From Candidatus Uhrbacteria bacterium (GTDB taxonomy: Bacteria; Patescibacteriota; Patescibacteriia; UBA9934): DNA of 33,882 nucleotides. The stretch is taken from positions 1 through 33,882 of the forward strand of contig CAIKHN010000002.1 in the NCBI GenBank assembly GCA_903827265.1, given 5' to 3'. The translations under genes and the position numbers were made by a program. Below the pieces are notes generated by a model that was not told the origin of the DNA, did no database searches, and saw only the letters and a program-made list of their open reading frames with translations. Below, piece after piece: positions 1-6,711 of this stretch (its first letter is position 1; each line of letters starts with the position of its first letter).

Positions 1-873
1 AACGACGTTTTGGAGCTTTCGCAGGCGATCGGCGACTGCAGGATCAGCTGCGATATTTGGCTCGCCTTCGAACACGTCGAGCCCGGCGCCGCCAAGTTTT
101 CCGTGTTCGAGCGCATCGACAAGTGCGGATTCATCGACGATCGGTCCGCGTGCAGTATTAATCAGGAATGCGGTCGGTTTCATGAGTGCGAATTCCTTTG
201 CCCCTATGAGATGTGTGGTTGATGGGAGCAGGGGAACGTGAAGGCTCACAATATCAGATTCTGCGAGGAGCGATTCCTTTGTGCGATATTCTGCGCCAAA
301 TTCAGTCTCGAATTTTGGATTCGGTTTCAGGTCAGTATAGAGAATCCGTACGTCGAATCCGTCTTTCATTCGTCGTGCCAGGCCAGAGCCGATCGCGCCA
401 CCGCCGATGATTCCGAGAGTTTTGCCGGCAATGTCGGTTCCGAGGAGTAATTCCGGCCCCCAGCCGTGATATTTCCCCTCGCGAGTGTACCGATCGGTCT
501 CTACGATGCGGTGTGCGAGGGCGAAGATGAGGGCGATAGTGTGCTCGGCGACGGATTCATTAATTTCAGGAGTCGGCGCATTCGTGACGATGATTCCGCG
601 TTTCTTCGCTTCGGTAATGTCGACGTTATCGAATCCCACGGCATAATTCGCGACCATCTTGAGTTGTGGTCCGGCGGTATCAAAGAGTTCAGCATCGATT
701 TTGTCTGTCAGAATCGAGACGAGGATATCAACTCCAACGACGCGCTTTAGAAGTTCGTTTCGGGGAATGATCTGATCTTCGGTATACGCATCGACCTCGA
801 CGTTCGGCATTGATCGGAGTAATTCGATGCCGGGAGAGGGAATGTGACGAGTGACAAAGATTCGTGTTGCCAT
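1..873 (-). CDS. D-isomer-specific 2-hydroxyacid dehydrogenase (glyoxylate/hydroxypyruvate reductase-like), partial
   Basis: This reading frame stays open on the minus strand from an ATG at 873 to the window edge, so about 291 N-terminal residues are visible and the C-terminus is missing. The start reads MATRIFVTRHIPSPGIELL, typical of glyoxylate reductases. A Rossmann motif, GIIGGGAIGSGLARR, binds NAD(P), and it is followed by VPLLPSTTHLIG and the family signature LINTARGPIVDESALV, then AGLDVFEGEP. The family interconverts 2-oxoacids and D-2-hydroxyacids (glyoxylate, hydroxypyruvate, or 3-phosphoglycerate in SerA). The N-terminus favours the glyoxylate/hydroxypyruvate reductase branch over SerA, but the substrate cannot be read from sequence. 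The ORF track misses it because no stop codon lies inside the window. A -10-like TACAAT lies 31 nt upstream, before the hairpin that ends the preceding gene. Confidence 0.9.
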   Translation of the reverse strand, partial: MATRIFVTRHIPSPGIELLRSMPNVEVDAYTEDQIIPRNELLKRVVGVDILVSILTDKIDAELFDTAGPQLKMVANYAVGFDNVDITEAKKRGIIVTNAPTPEINESVAEHTIALIFALAHRIVETDRYTREGKYHGWGPELLLGTDIAGKTLGIIGGGAIGSGLARRMKDGFDVRILYTDLKPNPKFETEFGAEYRTKESLLAESDIVSLHVPLLPSTTHLIGAKEFALMKPTAFLINTARGPIVDESALVDALEHGKLGGAGLDVFEGEPNIAADPAVADRLRKLQNVV

Positions 874-903
874 AAACAAAAAGCAGACGATGATTCGTCT
901 GCT
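873..903 (-). terminator. Rho-independent terminator of the 917-1621 gene
   Basis: A perfect 9-bp stem (AGCAGACGA / TCGTCTGCT, 4-nt loop) is followed on the minus strand by TTTTTGTTT. It sits 13 nt after the stop of the upstream gene and runs right up to the ATG of the dehydrogenase. Confidence 0.75.
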
Positions 904-909
904 ATTGTA
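904..909 (-). promoter_or_regulatory. Possible -10 element for the dehydrogenase
   Basis: TACAAT on the minus strand between the stop of the previous gene and the terminator hairpin. A transcript from here would carry the hairpin in its leader. No good -35 is visible, so this is weak. Confidence 0.3.
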
Positions 910-916
910 CTCCTGG

Positions 917-1621
917 TTATTTGATGGATGAAAAGTCGAGGGAATTGATGATGACGGCGAGATCGGCTTTTTGTGCTTCGGATTGAATGCTTGGATCGGG
1001 AAGCGTGATTTTTACTGCTTGCGTTTGTCCGACGAAGAAAATGAACTCCTCGAGCTCTCCGGTGAAGTCGTTCATTGCTCCGGTTGTTGTTGTTGTTGTT
1101 GTTGTTGTAAGTGTTCCGTTGGAAAGTATTTTCACTGTTGTTGGTCCATTTGTAACGGTTCCATCCTTTGGGAACTCATTCATTGGAAGGTCAGTTTTTG
1201 TTCCGGCGAGGAGATAAAATGGCACGAAGGGGCCTTCGGTATCGGTTCCGGTAACAATCGGGCCACTATTTCCGTTCATAATAATCGTGTGCTTTCCGCC
1301 AACGAGGTTCTTGTTTACCGCGAATTGCCAGCCGACCGGATATGAAAATGTTGGAGCACCTTCGATCGCCATCGTTGTTGTGGCTGCAGCTGTCGCCGAG
1401 TCAGCGTTGCACGCTTCTGAGATTTTTGTGAGGCTTGATGCGATCCCACTGGTTGTGCCGTTTTGGCATGCTGCGGCGATTTCGGACGACGAGAGATTGC
1501 TTGATGAATTCCTCGTGAGAAGAATTCCTACAATAACAATGGAAAACACAGCGATCCAGGTGAGAAGAATAAGCATCCAGGTGTGCACCTTGCTTTGTGG
1601 TGCCTGCGTCATGTCGTCCAT
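917..1621 (-). CDS. Hypothetical membrane-anchored extracytoplasmic protein with poly-Thr tract
   Basis: Family not recognised. The 234-residue product has one N-terminal membrane segment (about residues 15-36, WMLILLTWIAVFSIVIVGIL) and then a Ser/Thr/Ala-rich stretch, so the bulk should lie outside the membrane. The folded part begins near FSYPVGWQFAVNK and ends with AQKADLAVIINSLDF, a layout seen in many short surface or lipoprotein-like CPR proteins. A run of nine threonines is encoded by an (ACA)8 microsatellite. Met4 (MTQAP) is an alternative start. It begins 8 nt after the stop of the PfkB kinase gene, so the two are probably co-transcribed, and it ends at a strong terminator. Confidence 0.75.
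   Translation of the reverse strand: MDDMTQAPQSKVHTWMLILLTWIAVFSIVIVGILLTRNSSSNLSSSEIAAACQNGTTSGIASSLTKISEACNADSATAAATTTMAIEGAPTFSYPVGWQFAVNKNLVGGKHTIIMNGNSGPIVTGTDTEGPFVPFYLLAGTKTDLPMNEFPKDGTVTNGPTTVKILSNGTLTTTTTTTTTGAMNDFTGELEEFIFFVGQTQAVKITLPDPSIQSEAQKADLAVIINSLDFSSIK
1083..1106. repeat. (GTT)8 trinucleotide microsatellite
   Basis: Eight uninterrupted GTT units on the plus strand, read as ACA (threonine) in the 917-1621 gene. Length changes would add or remove threonines without a frameshift. Confidence 0.9.
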
Positions 1622-1629
1622 AGATAGCG

Positions 1630-2607
1630 TTACACTTTTCGGATTCGGTAGGCACCAAGATCACGTTCCTTCGGCCATGCGCGGAGTATACCAGCCTTGG
1701 CTCCCACATGTTGCACGACACTCTCCGCATTCATCGTTCCGATGCGCAATGCGTCTTCGATGCTGAGATTATTTGCGATTGCTGCAGTGAATGCTGAACC
1801 GAATGCATCCCCGGCTCCTGTTCTTGAGATTGAGGAAATACCTGTTGTTCGACAGTGCCACGTGGATTTGTCCTTTCGTGCCCATGCGCCATTCTGGCCG
1901 TCAGTTATCACGACGATCTGACCTGGTAGCGCGAGGAGTTCGCATTGCATTTTTGGATCGGTCGACGATTTTCCGGTAAGCAGTTGTGCTTCCTGAAGAT
2001 TGACGATGAGAACGCTGACGAGTTTGCGGATCGGATCAAGTCCTCGGCCGCTTTTCAATTCCTGTCCGCCCGGATTCCATGCGAGCATCGATCCTTTTCG
2101 TTCACAGGCCTTCGCAATACTGAGCGCGAGTGCGACATTGCCGGCAAGTGATGTGAGATACACGACGTGTGCGGTAATTTTTGAAAGCTTAATATCTTTT
2201 TCCGTAAAATTTGCGCTTGCGCCACGGAATACCAGCGCCGTTCGTTCACCGCCTTCTGCGGTAAGAAGCGTGCTGTACGCGGTCATTTCTTTTTTTGCAA
2301 TCGTTACGAGCGAGGTATTGATGGTACGGCTGGCAAGATCGGTAAGAATTTCTCGTCCGTTCGCGTCGTCGCCAATGCGCGACATGATGCTCGTCATAAA
2401 TCCGAGGTTCGCAAACGTTGCCGCGGCATTGGTTGCGCCGCCGCCAGTCGCAATGGTTAGCTCATCAACATCGATTTTTGCCCCCAGCGTGACGCATTCC
2501 GCCATCACTCCCGGGCTTCCCGGCATCGGCATCACTTTGAAAAGCTTTGAAAACAGAAAGACATCACGTGTCGCAGAGCCAATGGTGAGAACGGTAGGGG
2601 AGGACAT
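1630..2607 (-). CDS. PfkB/ribokinase-family carbohydrate kinase
   Basis: A 325-residue sugar kinase of the PfkB (ribokinase) family, which moves the ATP gamma-phosphate to a hydroxyl of a sugar or nucleoside. The substrate-side glycine motif GGGATNAAATFANLG lies at about residues 55-69, NLQEAQLLTG at about 203-212, and the C-terminal signature RTGAGDAFG at about 262-270 with catalytic Asp near 267. Length is normal for the family. The substrate cannot be assigned; ribose, fructose-type sugars and nucleosides are all possible. It heads a two-gene operon with the anchored hypothetical protein. The start at 2607 is supported by a -10-like TATACT 8 nt upstream with no Shine-Dalgarno. Confidence 0.9.
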   Translation of the reverse strand: MSSPTVLTIGSATRDVFLFSKLFKVMPMPGSPGVMAECVTLGAKIDVDELTIATGGGATNAAATFANLGFMTSIMSRIGDDANGREILTDLASRTINTSLVTIAKKEMTAYSTLLTAEGGERTALVFRGASANFTEKDIKLSKITAHVVYLTSLAGNVALALSIAKACERKGSMLAWNPGGQELKSGRGLDPIRKLVSVLIVNLQEAQLLTGKSSTDPKMQCELLALPGQIVVITDGQNGAWARKDKSTWHCRTTGISSISRTGAGDAFGSAFTAAIANNLSIEDALRIGTMNAESVVQHVGAKAGILRAWPKERDLGAYRIRKV

Positions 2608-2615
2608 ATATCACA

Positions 2616-2621
2616 AGTATA
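2616..2621 (-). promoter_or_regulatory. -10 element, probable leaderless start of the PfkB gene
   Basis: TATACT on the minus strand, 8 nt before the ATG at 2607. The expected transcription start falls at or next to the start codon. The same arrangement recurs before several other genes here. Confidence 0.5.
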
Positions 2622-2644
2622 TCAGTGAATGAGAATTGAGATTC

Positions 2645-2662
2645 TTTGCTAATATTAGCAAA
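2645..2662. promoter_or_regulatory. Perfect 18-bp palindrome, putative operator
   Basis: TTTGCTAATATTAGCAAA is perfectly self-complementary and ends 6 bp before the TTGACA of the plus-strand promoter. A close relative (TTGGCTAATGTCAGCCAA) sits 5 bp before the TTGACA at 14751. The position suits a dimeric activator or repressor site. Confidence 0.6.
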
Positions 2663-2668
2663 TAAGAG

Positions 2669-2696
2669 TTGACAAAACTGACGGTTTTGCTACTAT
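2669..2696 (+). promoter_or_regulatory. Sigma-70-type promoter for the 2791 gene
   Basis: TTGACA (2669-2674), 16-bp spacer, TACTAT (2691-2696). It points toward the 85-codon gene at 2791 and predicts a leader of roughly 85-90 nt. Confidence 0.7.
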
Positions 2697-2790
2697 CGAA
2701 TCACGATCTCCCCAGATCGCAGACGAGCTATGACGTGTCCCTTGCCGCTTTGGCGAGGACTTCAGATGCTCACGGTTCCCCAGTACTCCC

Positions 2791-3048
2791 ATGATCCTGT
2801 CCTGCGAATACTTCTTCAGCACCCCGGAGCTGATCATCTCGTGGACGCTGCCTGCTAGCTTCTTCTTGTTGGCCGTCATGAACCTCGTCTATTTCCGCCG
2901 CCCTGTGACGACGTGGCAGACTATGTTGAACTGGTTAGCGGCTGCGCTGTGTGTGGTTGGAACGGTTGGCGAGATCATCGACTACGCTCGGGACAACAAT
3001 TACATCAACGTGCCCGGGTACGTCCCCGCGCATTGCGAACCGCAGTAG
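2791..3048 (+). CDS. Small hypothetical two-pass membrane protein
   Basis: Not recognised. The 85-residue product has two hydrophobic segments, about residues 14-35 (IISWTLPASFFLLAVMNLVYF) and 46-66 (LNWLAAALCVVGTVGEIIDY), joined by a short basic loop, and a Pro/Cys-containing tail. Codons are GC-rich compared with the flanking kinase and aldolase genes. It is a lone plus-strand gene between minus-strand operons, with its own TTGACA promoter, palindromic operator and hairpin terminator, which is the main argument that it is real. There is no clear Shine-Dalgarno before the ATG. Confidence 0.6.
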   Translation: MILSCEYFFSTPELIISWTLPASFFLLAVMNLVYFRRPVTTWQTMLNWLAAALCVVGTVGEIIDYARDNNYINVPGYVPAHCEPQ

Positions 3049-3051
3049 CTC

Positions 3052-3103
3052 CGCGCCTCGGTGGCACAGACACGCGTCTGGCCCCGGGGCGCGTTCTGTT
3101 TTT
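3052..3103 (+). terminator. Rho-independent terminator of the 2791 gene
   Basis: A long hairpin with an outer stem CGCGCCTCGG / CCGGGGCGCG (one wobble) and an inner CAGAC-ACGC-GTCTG stem, followed by TTTTT at 3099-3103. It starts 3 nt after the stop codon. Confidence 0.75.
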
Positions 3104-3108
3104 AAACC

Positions 3109-3936
3109 TTACTTCGTGCTTTTCTTCCAAAGCTTCACGTAATGAATATAATTTTTCGCAATCGCGTCGATGGCTTGGGTTTTGGTGAACTTCTTTTCCG
3201 TATATTTCTTGATCGGTTCAAAGAAAATCGTTCTGCCGATGGCGAACCCATCAACCGCGCCGCTTTTGGCTGCAGTAACAACCCAGCTATCAACTTCTTT
3301 TATTGACGCTCCGTGCCCAAGAAGGATCATTGGCGCTTGAGCGATTGGTGCGAGTTTTTTCCAGTCTTTCGCTGTTGGCAGCATCTCCAGTTTCCAGATT
3401 GCCGGCCGAACACCATGTTTATGCATGTCTTTAATCGCGACTGTTGCACGTTTGAGCGGGGAGGCTTTTCCATGAATCAGTGGTTCGAGCATGAGAGGAA
3501 TATTCTCCTCAATACAGAAATGTGAGAGCTCTTGAAGTCTTTCCATCTTTTCCTCGTTGAGATCTTTGTCGCCAACGTTATAGTTCACGAGCGCCTTTGC
3601 AAACGTTGGGTCGCGTTTCACGAGCGCTCGACCAAAACCGCGACCGTGAATAAACTGAAACGTTGCTCCACCGCTCTTCTCTGTGGAAACGATGTGGGTA
3701 ATGCCGAGTTTTTTCGCCTTTGCCAAAATTGCTTCGCCAAATTCTTCGTCAACCAAAATTCCGCAATCGCCATCGTCTTTGATTTCTTTGTACGCCTTCA
3801 GGAATCCATCGAAGATAATGGATTTGAGCGTGATGATCTTTTTTGCAATCGCTGGATTCGGTGGATACGGGACTCCGAAAAGTTCGTGAGTGAGACCGCC
3901 GCGATGATCGAACGGAAGAATAAAAAGTGGTTTCAT
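3109..3936 (-). CDS. IolC C-terminal-type aldolase (DUF2090 family)
   Basis: A 275-residue TIM-barrel aldolase-like protein of the DUF2090 family, the domain that forms the C-terminal half of some IolC proteins, where it is linked to 2-deoxy-5-keto-D-gluconate 6-phosphate cleavage. Visible landmarks are LPFDHRGG at residues 7-14, VDEEFG at about 62-67, STEKSGG at about 84-90, RPAIWKLE at about 177-184 and GFAIGRTIF at about 230-238. Its ATG overlaps the TGA of the upstream PfkB kinase gene (ATGA), so the two are translationally coupled and likely act in sequence: a kinase makes a phosphorylated sugar acid or ketose and the aldolase splits it. No other inositol-pathway gene is present, so the true substrate may differ. 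Confidence 0.8.
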   Translation of the reverse strand: MKPLFILPFDHRGGLTHELFGVPYPPNPAIAKKIITLKSIIFDGFLKAYKEIKDDGDCGILVDEEFGEAILAKAKKLGITHIVSTEKSGGATFQFIHGRGFGRALVKRDPTFAKALVNYNVGDKDLNEEKMERLQELSHFCIEENIPLMLEPLIHGKASPLKRATVAIKDMHKHGVRPAIWKLEMLPTAKDWKKLAPIAQAPMILLGHGASIKEVDSWVVTAAKSGAVDGFAIGRTIFFEPIKKYTEKKFTKTQAIDAIAKNYIHYVKLWKKSTK

Positions 3937-4907
3937 AGGGTTTGTGTTGCGTATGTTGGATTGTTTCCAAGTTTTTTCTTGAGCTCGGCGAATGTCTGAA
4001 GTCCTGCGGTCGGGCCAACGAATGCAATAACTGATGCCGCGTTTGCAGAGCCGAACCGAAGCGATTCGTTCAGGGGAAGTTTGTGGAGCATGGCGCCAAG
4101 GAATCCTGCGGAAAACGCGTCGCCGGCACCAGTGGCCTCAATTCGATCGCCTGGAAATATCGGGGCGAACACCAACGTTGTGCCATCGAAGGCGTATGCG
4201 CCGTTTGTGCCATCGGTGAGGACAATGATTCCTGCGCCGAGATTATGAAGTCCTGCGACAATGCCATGGACGCTCTCGCCATTTTGAATGTGGAGGAGTG
4301 ATCGCGCCTCGTTCATGTTTACAAAGAGAATGTCGGTGACGCGAAGAAGATTAAAAAGCACGGTTTTTTCTTCTGCGATCTGTACCGACCCAGGATTGAA
4401 ACTTATTTGTGTTCCATGATGCTTTTTCATGGCGATTGCGTCGGAGTACAGGGATTCATATCCTTCGCCAAGCTCGGAGATGTGAATCCACGATGCGTGT
4501 TTGGTTGTATCGGGAAGACGATACTCAACGTTTGTGTGATCGACGAACTGTGTTGATTCACCTTTGTATGTGAGAACGGTTGCAGCACTTGAGCGAGCAC
4601 CTTTTTTTGCGACAACATGCGTTGCGCTGACGCCGTGACGTTTGAGAAACGCTTTTGCATGAGCGTGAATGTCATCATTGCCCATAACGCTTACAACACC
4701 CGTCTTTTTTTGAAATTTCGCAACGCCAACGGCAACATTCGGTGCGGTTCCAGCAATTTCTGATGTCATGGCGGTCACGGGAATCTTTTTTCCGTACGCA
4801 ATGCACAATTTACAGTCTGGCATGTGAAGCGCGCACATCACGCTCGCGTCAGGCACCAAAATAAAGGTGTCCAACTTAATATCGCCAACGGTAAGCAAGT
4901 CGAGCAT
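3933..4907 (-). CDS. PfkB-family carbohydrate kinase, partner of the DUF2090 aldolase
   Basis: A 324-residue PfkB/ribokinase-family kinase. AGTAPNVAVGVAKF at about residues 52-65 is the sugar-binding glycine region, VNMNEARSLL at about 196-205 the NxxE-type metal motif, and EATGAGDAFSAGF at about 257-269 the anion-hole signature with catalytic Asp near 263. In IolC fusions a PfkB kinase precedes a DUF2090 domain, and here the same two domains appear as adjacent genes with a 4-nt overlap. The start at 4907 is preceded by TATACT at a spacing of 8 nt and by no Shine-Dalgarno. It differs clearly from the kinase at 1630, so they probably have different substrates. Confidence 0.88.
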   Translation of the reverse strand: MLDLLTVGDIKLDTFILVPDASVMCALHMPDCKLCIAYGKKIPVTAMTSEIAGTAPNVAVGVAKFQKKTGVVSVMGNDDIHAHAKAFLKRHGVSATHVVAKKGARSSAATVLTYKGESTQFVDHTNVEYRLPDTTKHASWIHISELGEGYESLYSDAIAMKKHHGTQISFNPGSVQIAEEKTVLFNLLRVTDILFVNMNEARSLLHIQNGESVHGIVAGLHNLGAGIIVLTDGTNGAYAFDGTTLVFAPIFPGDRIEATGAGDAFSAGFLGAMLHKLPLNESLRFGSANAASVIAFVGPTAGLQTFAELKKKLGNNPTYATQTL

Positions 4908-4915
4908 ACGCGGAA

Positions 4916-4921
4916 AGTATA
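4916..4921 (-). promoter_or_regulatory. -10 element, probable leaderless start of kinase-aldolase operon
   Basis: TATACT on the minus strand, 8 nt before the ATG at 4907. The spacing equals that at the other PfkB gene. Confidence 0.5.
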
Positions 4922-4936
4922 CCTCGAAACGAACGA

Positions 4937-5110
4937 ATCAACGGGTGTCACCGAGCGAGCGCCAGTGACGAGGGTGCATGTTTCGCAACGAACCGCACAG
5001 TCGTCCAGCCACAGTCGAGCAGAGCGAGACGTCGTGGCGTGACGATCGTTGCGGCGAGTGAAGAAACATGTACCCGAGTCACCAGCGAGTGAGGGGAGGG
5101 ACCCGTTGAT
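4937..5110. repeat. Long imperfect inverted repeat in an intergenic gap
   Basis: The 221-bp gap between the kinase and methyltransferase genes holds no convincing gene. It contains two arms of about 70 nt that pair imperfectly: both ends read ATCAACGGGT (10 of 10), and blocks such as GTGAC, GGGT and CATGTTTC match inside. The transcript could fold into a long interrupted hairpin. It may act as a terminator or processing structure for the methyltransferase/RluF operon side, or be a degenerate REP/MITE-like element. Confidence 0.5.
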
Positions 5111-5128
5111 GGTGGCGACATCTTTTAC

Positions 5129-5650
5129 TTACAGTCCGCGATAGATGTACCACGGCACGAGTTTCTCTCCTTTGATCGTTTTCATTGGTTCGATTCCAGG
5201 TAATGGCCAGGCTTCGATAGCGATGAGAGCAGTGGATTTCAGCTCGCGTTTGAGGGTGGCGATAAACTTTGGGTATGCCTTTTGCATGAGGAACGCGACG
5301 ACAACGTCTGCATCAGAAAAGTGCTTTGTGAAAAAGTTTCCAAATCGGAGCGAGACGTTCTTGTATTTGATCGGATGTCGAAGCTTTACGATCAGTCCAA
5401 TAAAAAGAGGGAAGAGCGCGACGTCGTAGCCGATACATTTTGCGTCCGGATAGCGATCCGCAAACTCAAATATGATTGATCCTGATCCACAACCAAGATC
5501 GTAAATCGTCGCAGCGGAGTCGATATCGAGATTATCGACCAATAACTTCCTCTGCGCCGATAGTGTTGGCACCCATGGAGCCGCAAGAAGCGAGCCCCAT
5601 GCCATGGTGCCGACGATGACGAAGAATATCGCGAACACGATCGGGTGCAT
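5129..5650 (-). CDS. Membrane-anchored class I SAM-dependent methyltransferase
   Basis: A 173-residue protein with an N-terminal hydrophobic segment (about residues 2-24) followed by a short Rossmann-fold methyltransferase domain. Motif I is YDLGCGSGS (about 50-58), the SAM-ribose-binding acidic position is probably Asp76 in CIGYDVA, and ADVVVAFLMQKAYPKF (about 114-129) is the post-II/IV region. Part of the second half is hydrophobic (PLFIGLIVKL). The family is common in CPR genomes and its substrate is unknown; a lipid or membrane substrate would suit the anchor. It starts 7 nt after the stop of the rluF-like gene, so they form an operon. Confidence 0.75.
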   Translation of the reverse strand: MHPIVFAIFFVIVGTMAWGSLLAAPWVPTLSAQRKLLVDNLDIDSAATIYDLGCGSGSIIFEFADRYPDAKCIGYDVALFPLFIGLIVKLRHPIKYKNVSLRFGNFFTKHFSDADVVVAFLMQKAYPKFIATLKRELKSTALIAIEAWPLPGIEPMKTIKGEKLVPWYIYRGL

Positions 5651-5657
5651 GGCGGGT

Positions 5658-6365
5658 TTATCGAGGTCCGAGCATGGCGAGCAGCTCTTTTTCTTCTCCT
5701 GGGGTGAGGTGACGCCACTTGCCCTGAGGGAGTCCGCCGAGTTCTACATTCATCACGCGAATACGCTCGAGTCGTTTTACATTCACGTGCATTGCTTCAC
5801 ACATGCGGCGAATCTGACGATTCTTTCCTTCCACAAGGGTAATAGCGAAGCTCATATCGCCGAGCTTTTCCACCTTCGCCGGATACGTCTTTCGTCCCAT
5901 GATTTCGATTCCAGTGGACATTTGGCGAACAAAATCTTCGGTAACAGCACGGTCGATAGTCACGACGTATTCCTTTTCGTGCTTTCCTTCGGCGCGAAGG
6001 ATCTTGTTCACAATATCGCCATCATTGGTGAGGAGAATGAGGCCGGATGACGCGACGTCGAGGCGGCCAATGTGGAAAATGCGTTCCGGATAATTTACGG
6101 CCTCAATAATGTTGTCCTTTGCTTTTGGATCCGATGTACAGATAATTCCAATAGGTTTGTGATACGCCAAATACACGTGTTTTGTTGGCGGCTGGCCGAC
6201 GCGCTTGCCGTTGACGGTGATGGATTCGGCGCCGGTGACCTTCATCCCGAGCTCAGCTTTTTTGCCGTCTACAACGATTTTCCCAGCCTCCATTAGTCGA
6301 TCTGCTTCCCGGCGAGAGCAGACTCCGGCGTCAACTAAGTACTTATTTAAGCGAATTGGTTCCAT
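5658..6365 (-). CDS. rluF: 23S rRNA pseudouridine synthase, RluF-like (RsuA/RluB family)
   Basis: Converts a specific uridine in 23S rRNA to pseudouridine. An N-terminal S4 RNA-binding domain (IRLNKYLVDAGVCSRREADR) is followed by the catalytic domain with YHKPIGIICTSD and GRLDVASSGLILLTNDGD, whose Asp is the expected nucleophile. HEKEYVVTID, EGKNRQIRRMCE and LERIRVMNVELGGLPQGKWR closely follow RluF. The ORF track starts at 6395, but the S4 domain begins at the ATG at 6365 (MEPIRLNKYL) and a TATAGT element lies between the two, so 6365 is chosen and the protein is 235 residues. The upstream ATG remains possible. It heads an operon with the anchored methyltransferase. Confidence 0.88.
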   Translation of the reverse strand: MEPIRLNKYLVDAGVCSRREADRLMEAGKIVVDGKKAELGMKVTGAESITVNGKRVGQPPTKHVYLAYHKPIGIICTSDPKAKDNIIEAVNYPERIFHIGRLDVASSGLILLTNDGDIVNKILRAEGKHEKEYVVTIDRAVTEDFVRQMSTGIEIMGRKTYPAKVEKLGDMSFAITLVEGKNRQIRRMCEAMHVNVKRLERIRVMNVELGGLPQGKWRHLTPGEEKELLAMLGPR

Positions 6366-6375
6366 AGATAGGCTG

Positions 6376-6381
6376 ACTATA
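6376..6381 (-). promoter_or_regulatory. Possible -10 element of the rluF-methyltransferase operon
   Basis: TATAGT on the minus strand, 10 nt before the ATG at 6365. If used, it rules out the longer ORF-track start. No clear -35. Confidence 0.35.
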
Positions 6382-6435
6382 GCGAGTTTTTTCATTTTTG
6401 GCTACGATACCATTGTCTCGAACCAGGGAGCGAAC

Positions 6436-6663
6436 ATGAACCGGATTCAGGACCTTATTTCTGAGCTGCAGAGCATCATCGATAGTGCCGACAATCACTT
6501 CCAGCTGCAATCGCAGACGCGGGCACTCGCGGGAGATGCTCGGGACGCGGTCGGTGTGCCCGATACCCCCGAAAAACAAGCGCTGATGAACGCGATCAAC
6601 TCGGGGGAGGCCTCGAAGGCGATCGGGATTCTCCAGCAGATGTCTGCAGAACGTGCGGCCTAG
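6436..6663 (+). CDS. Small soluble helical protein of unknown function
   Basis: Not recognised. The ORF-track entry begins at 6205 inside the opposite gene; the ATG at 6436 is preceded by CAGGGAGCGAAC, a good Shine-Dalgarno, and gives 75 residues. The product is highly helical and charged (MNRIQDLISELQSIIDSADN...), has no membrane segment or cysteine, and ends in GILQQMSAERAA. Like other GC-rich single genes in the window it is a lone plus-strand unit with a strong hairpin terminator immediately downstream. A weak -10 (TACGAT) is at 6403-6408. Confidence 0.65.
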   Translation: MNRIQDLISELQSIIDSADNHFQLQSQTRALAGDARDAVGVPDTPEKQALMNAINSGEASKAIGILQQMSAERAA

Positions 6664-6677
6664 TGCCGCAATCACGA

Positions 6678-6711
6678 AACGGCGGCCTCGCGGCCGCCGT
6701 TGTCATTTTTT
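6678..6711 (+). terminator. Rho-independent terminator of the 6436 gene
   Basis: A perfect 10-bp stem (AACGGCGGCC / GGCCGCCGTT) with a TCGC tetraloop, then TTTTTT. The T-tract is read as the C-terminal lysine codons of the convergent transketolase gene, so the two 3' ends overlap. Confidence 0.85.

Noticed and set aside
2655-2879. 74-aa minus-strand ORF MTANKKKLAGS...
   Set aside because: It is antisense to the 2791 gene and its promoter; no promoter of its own and unlikely composition.
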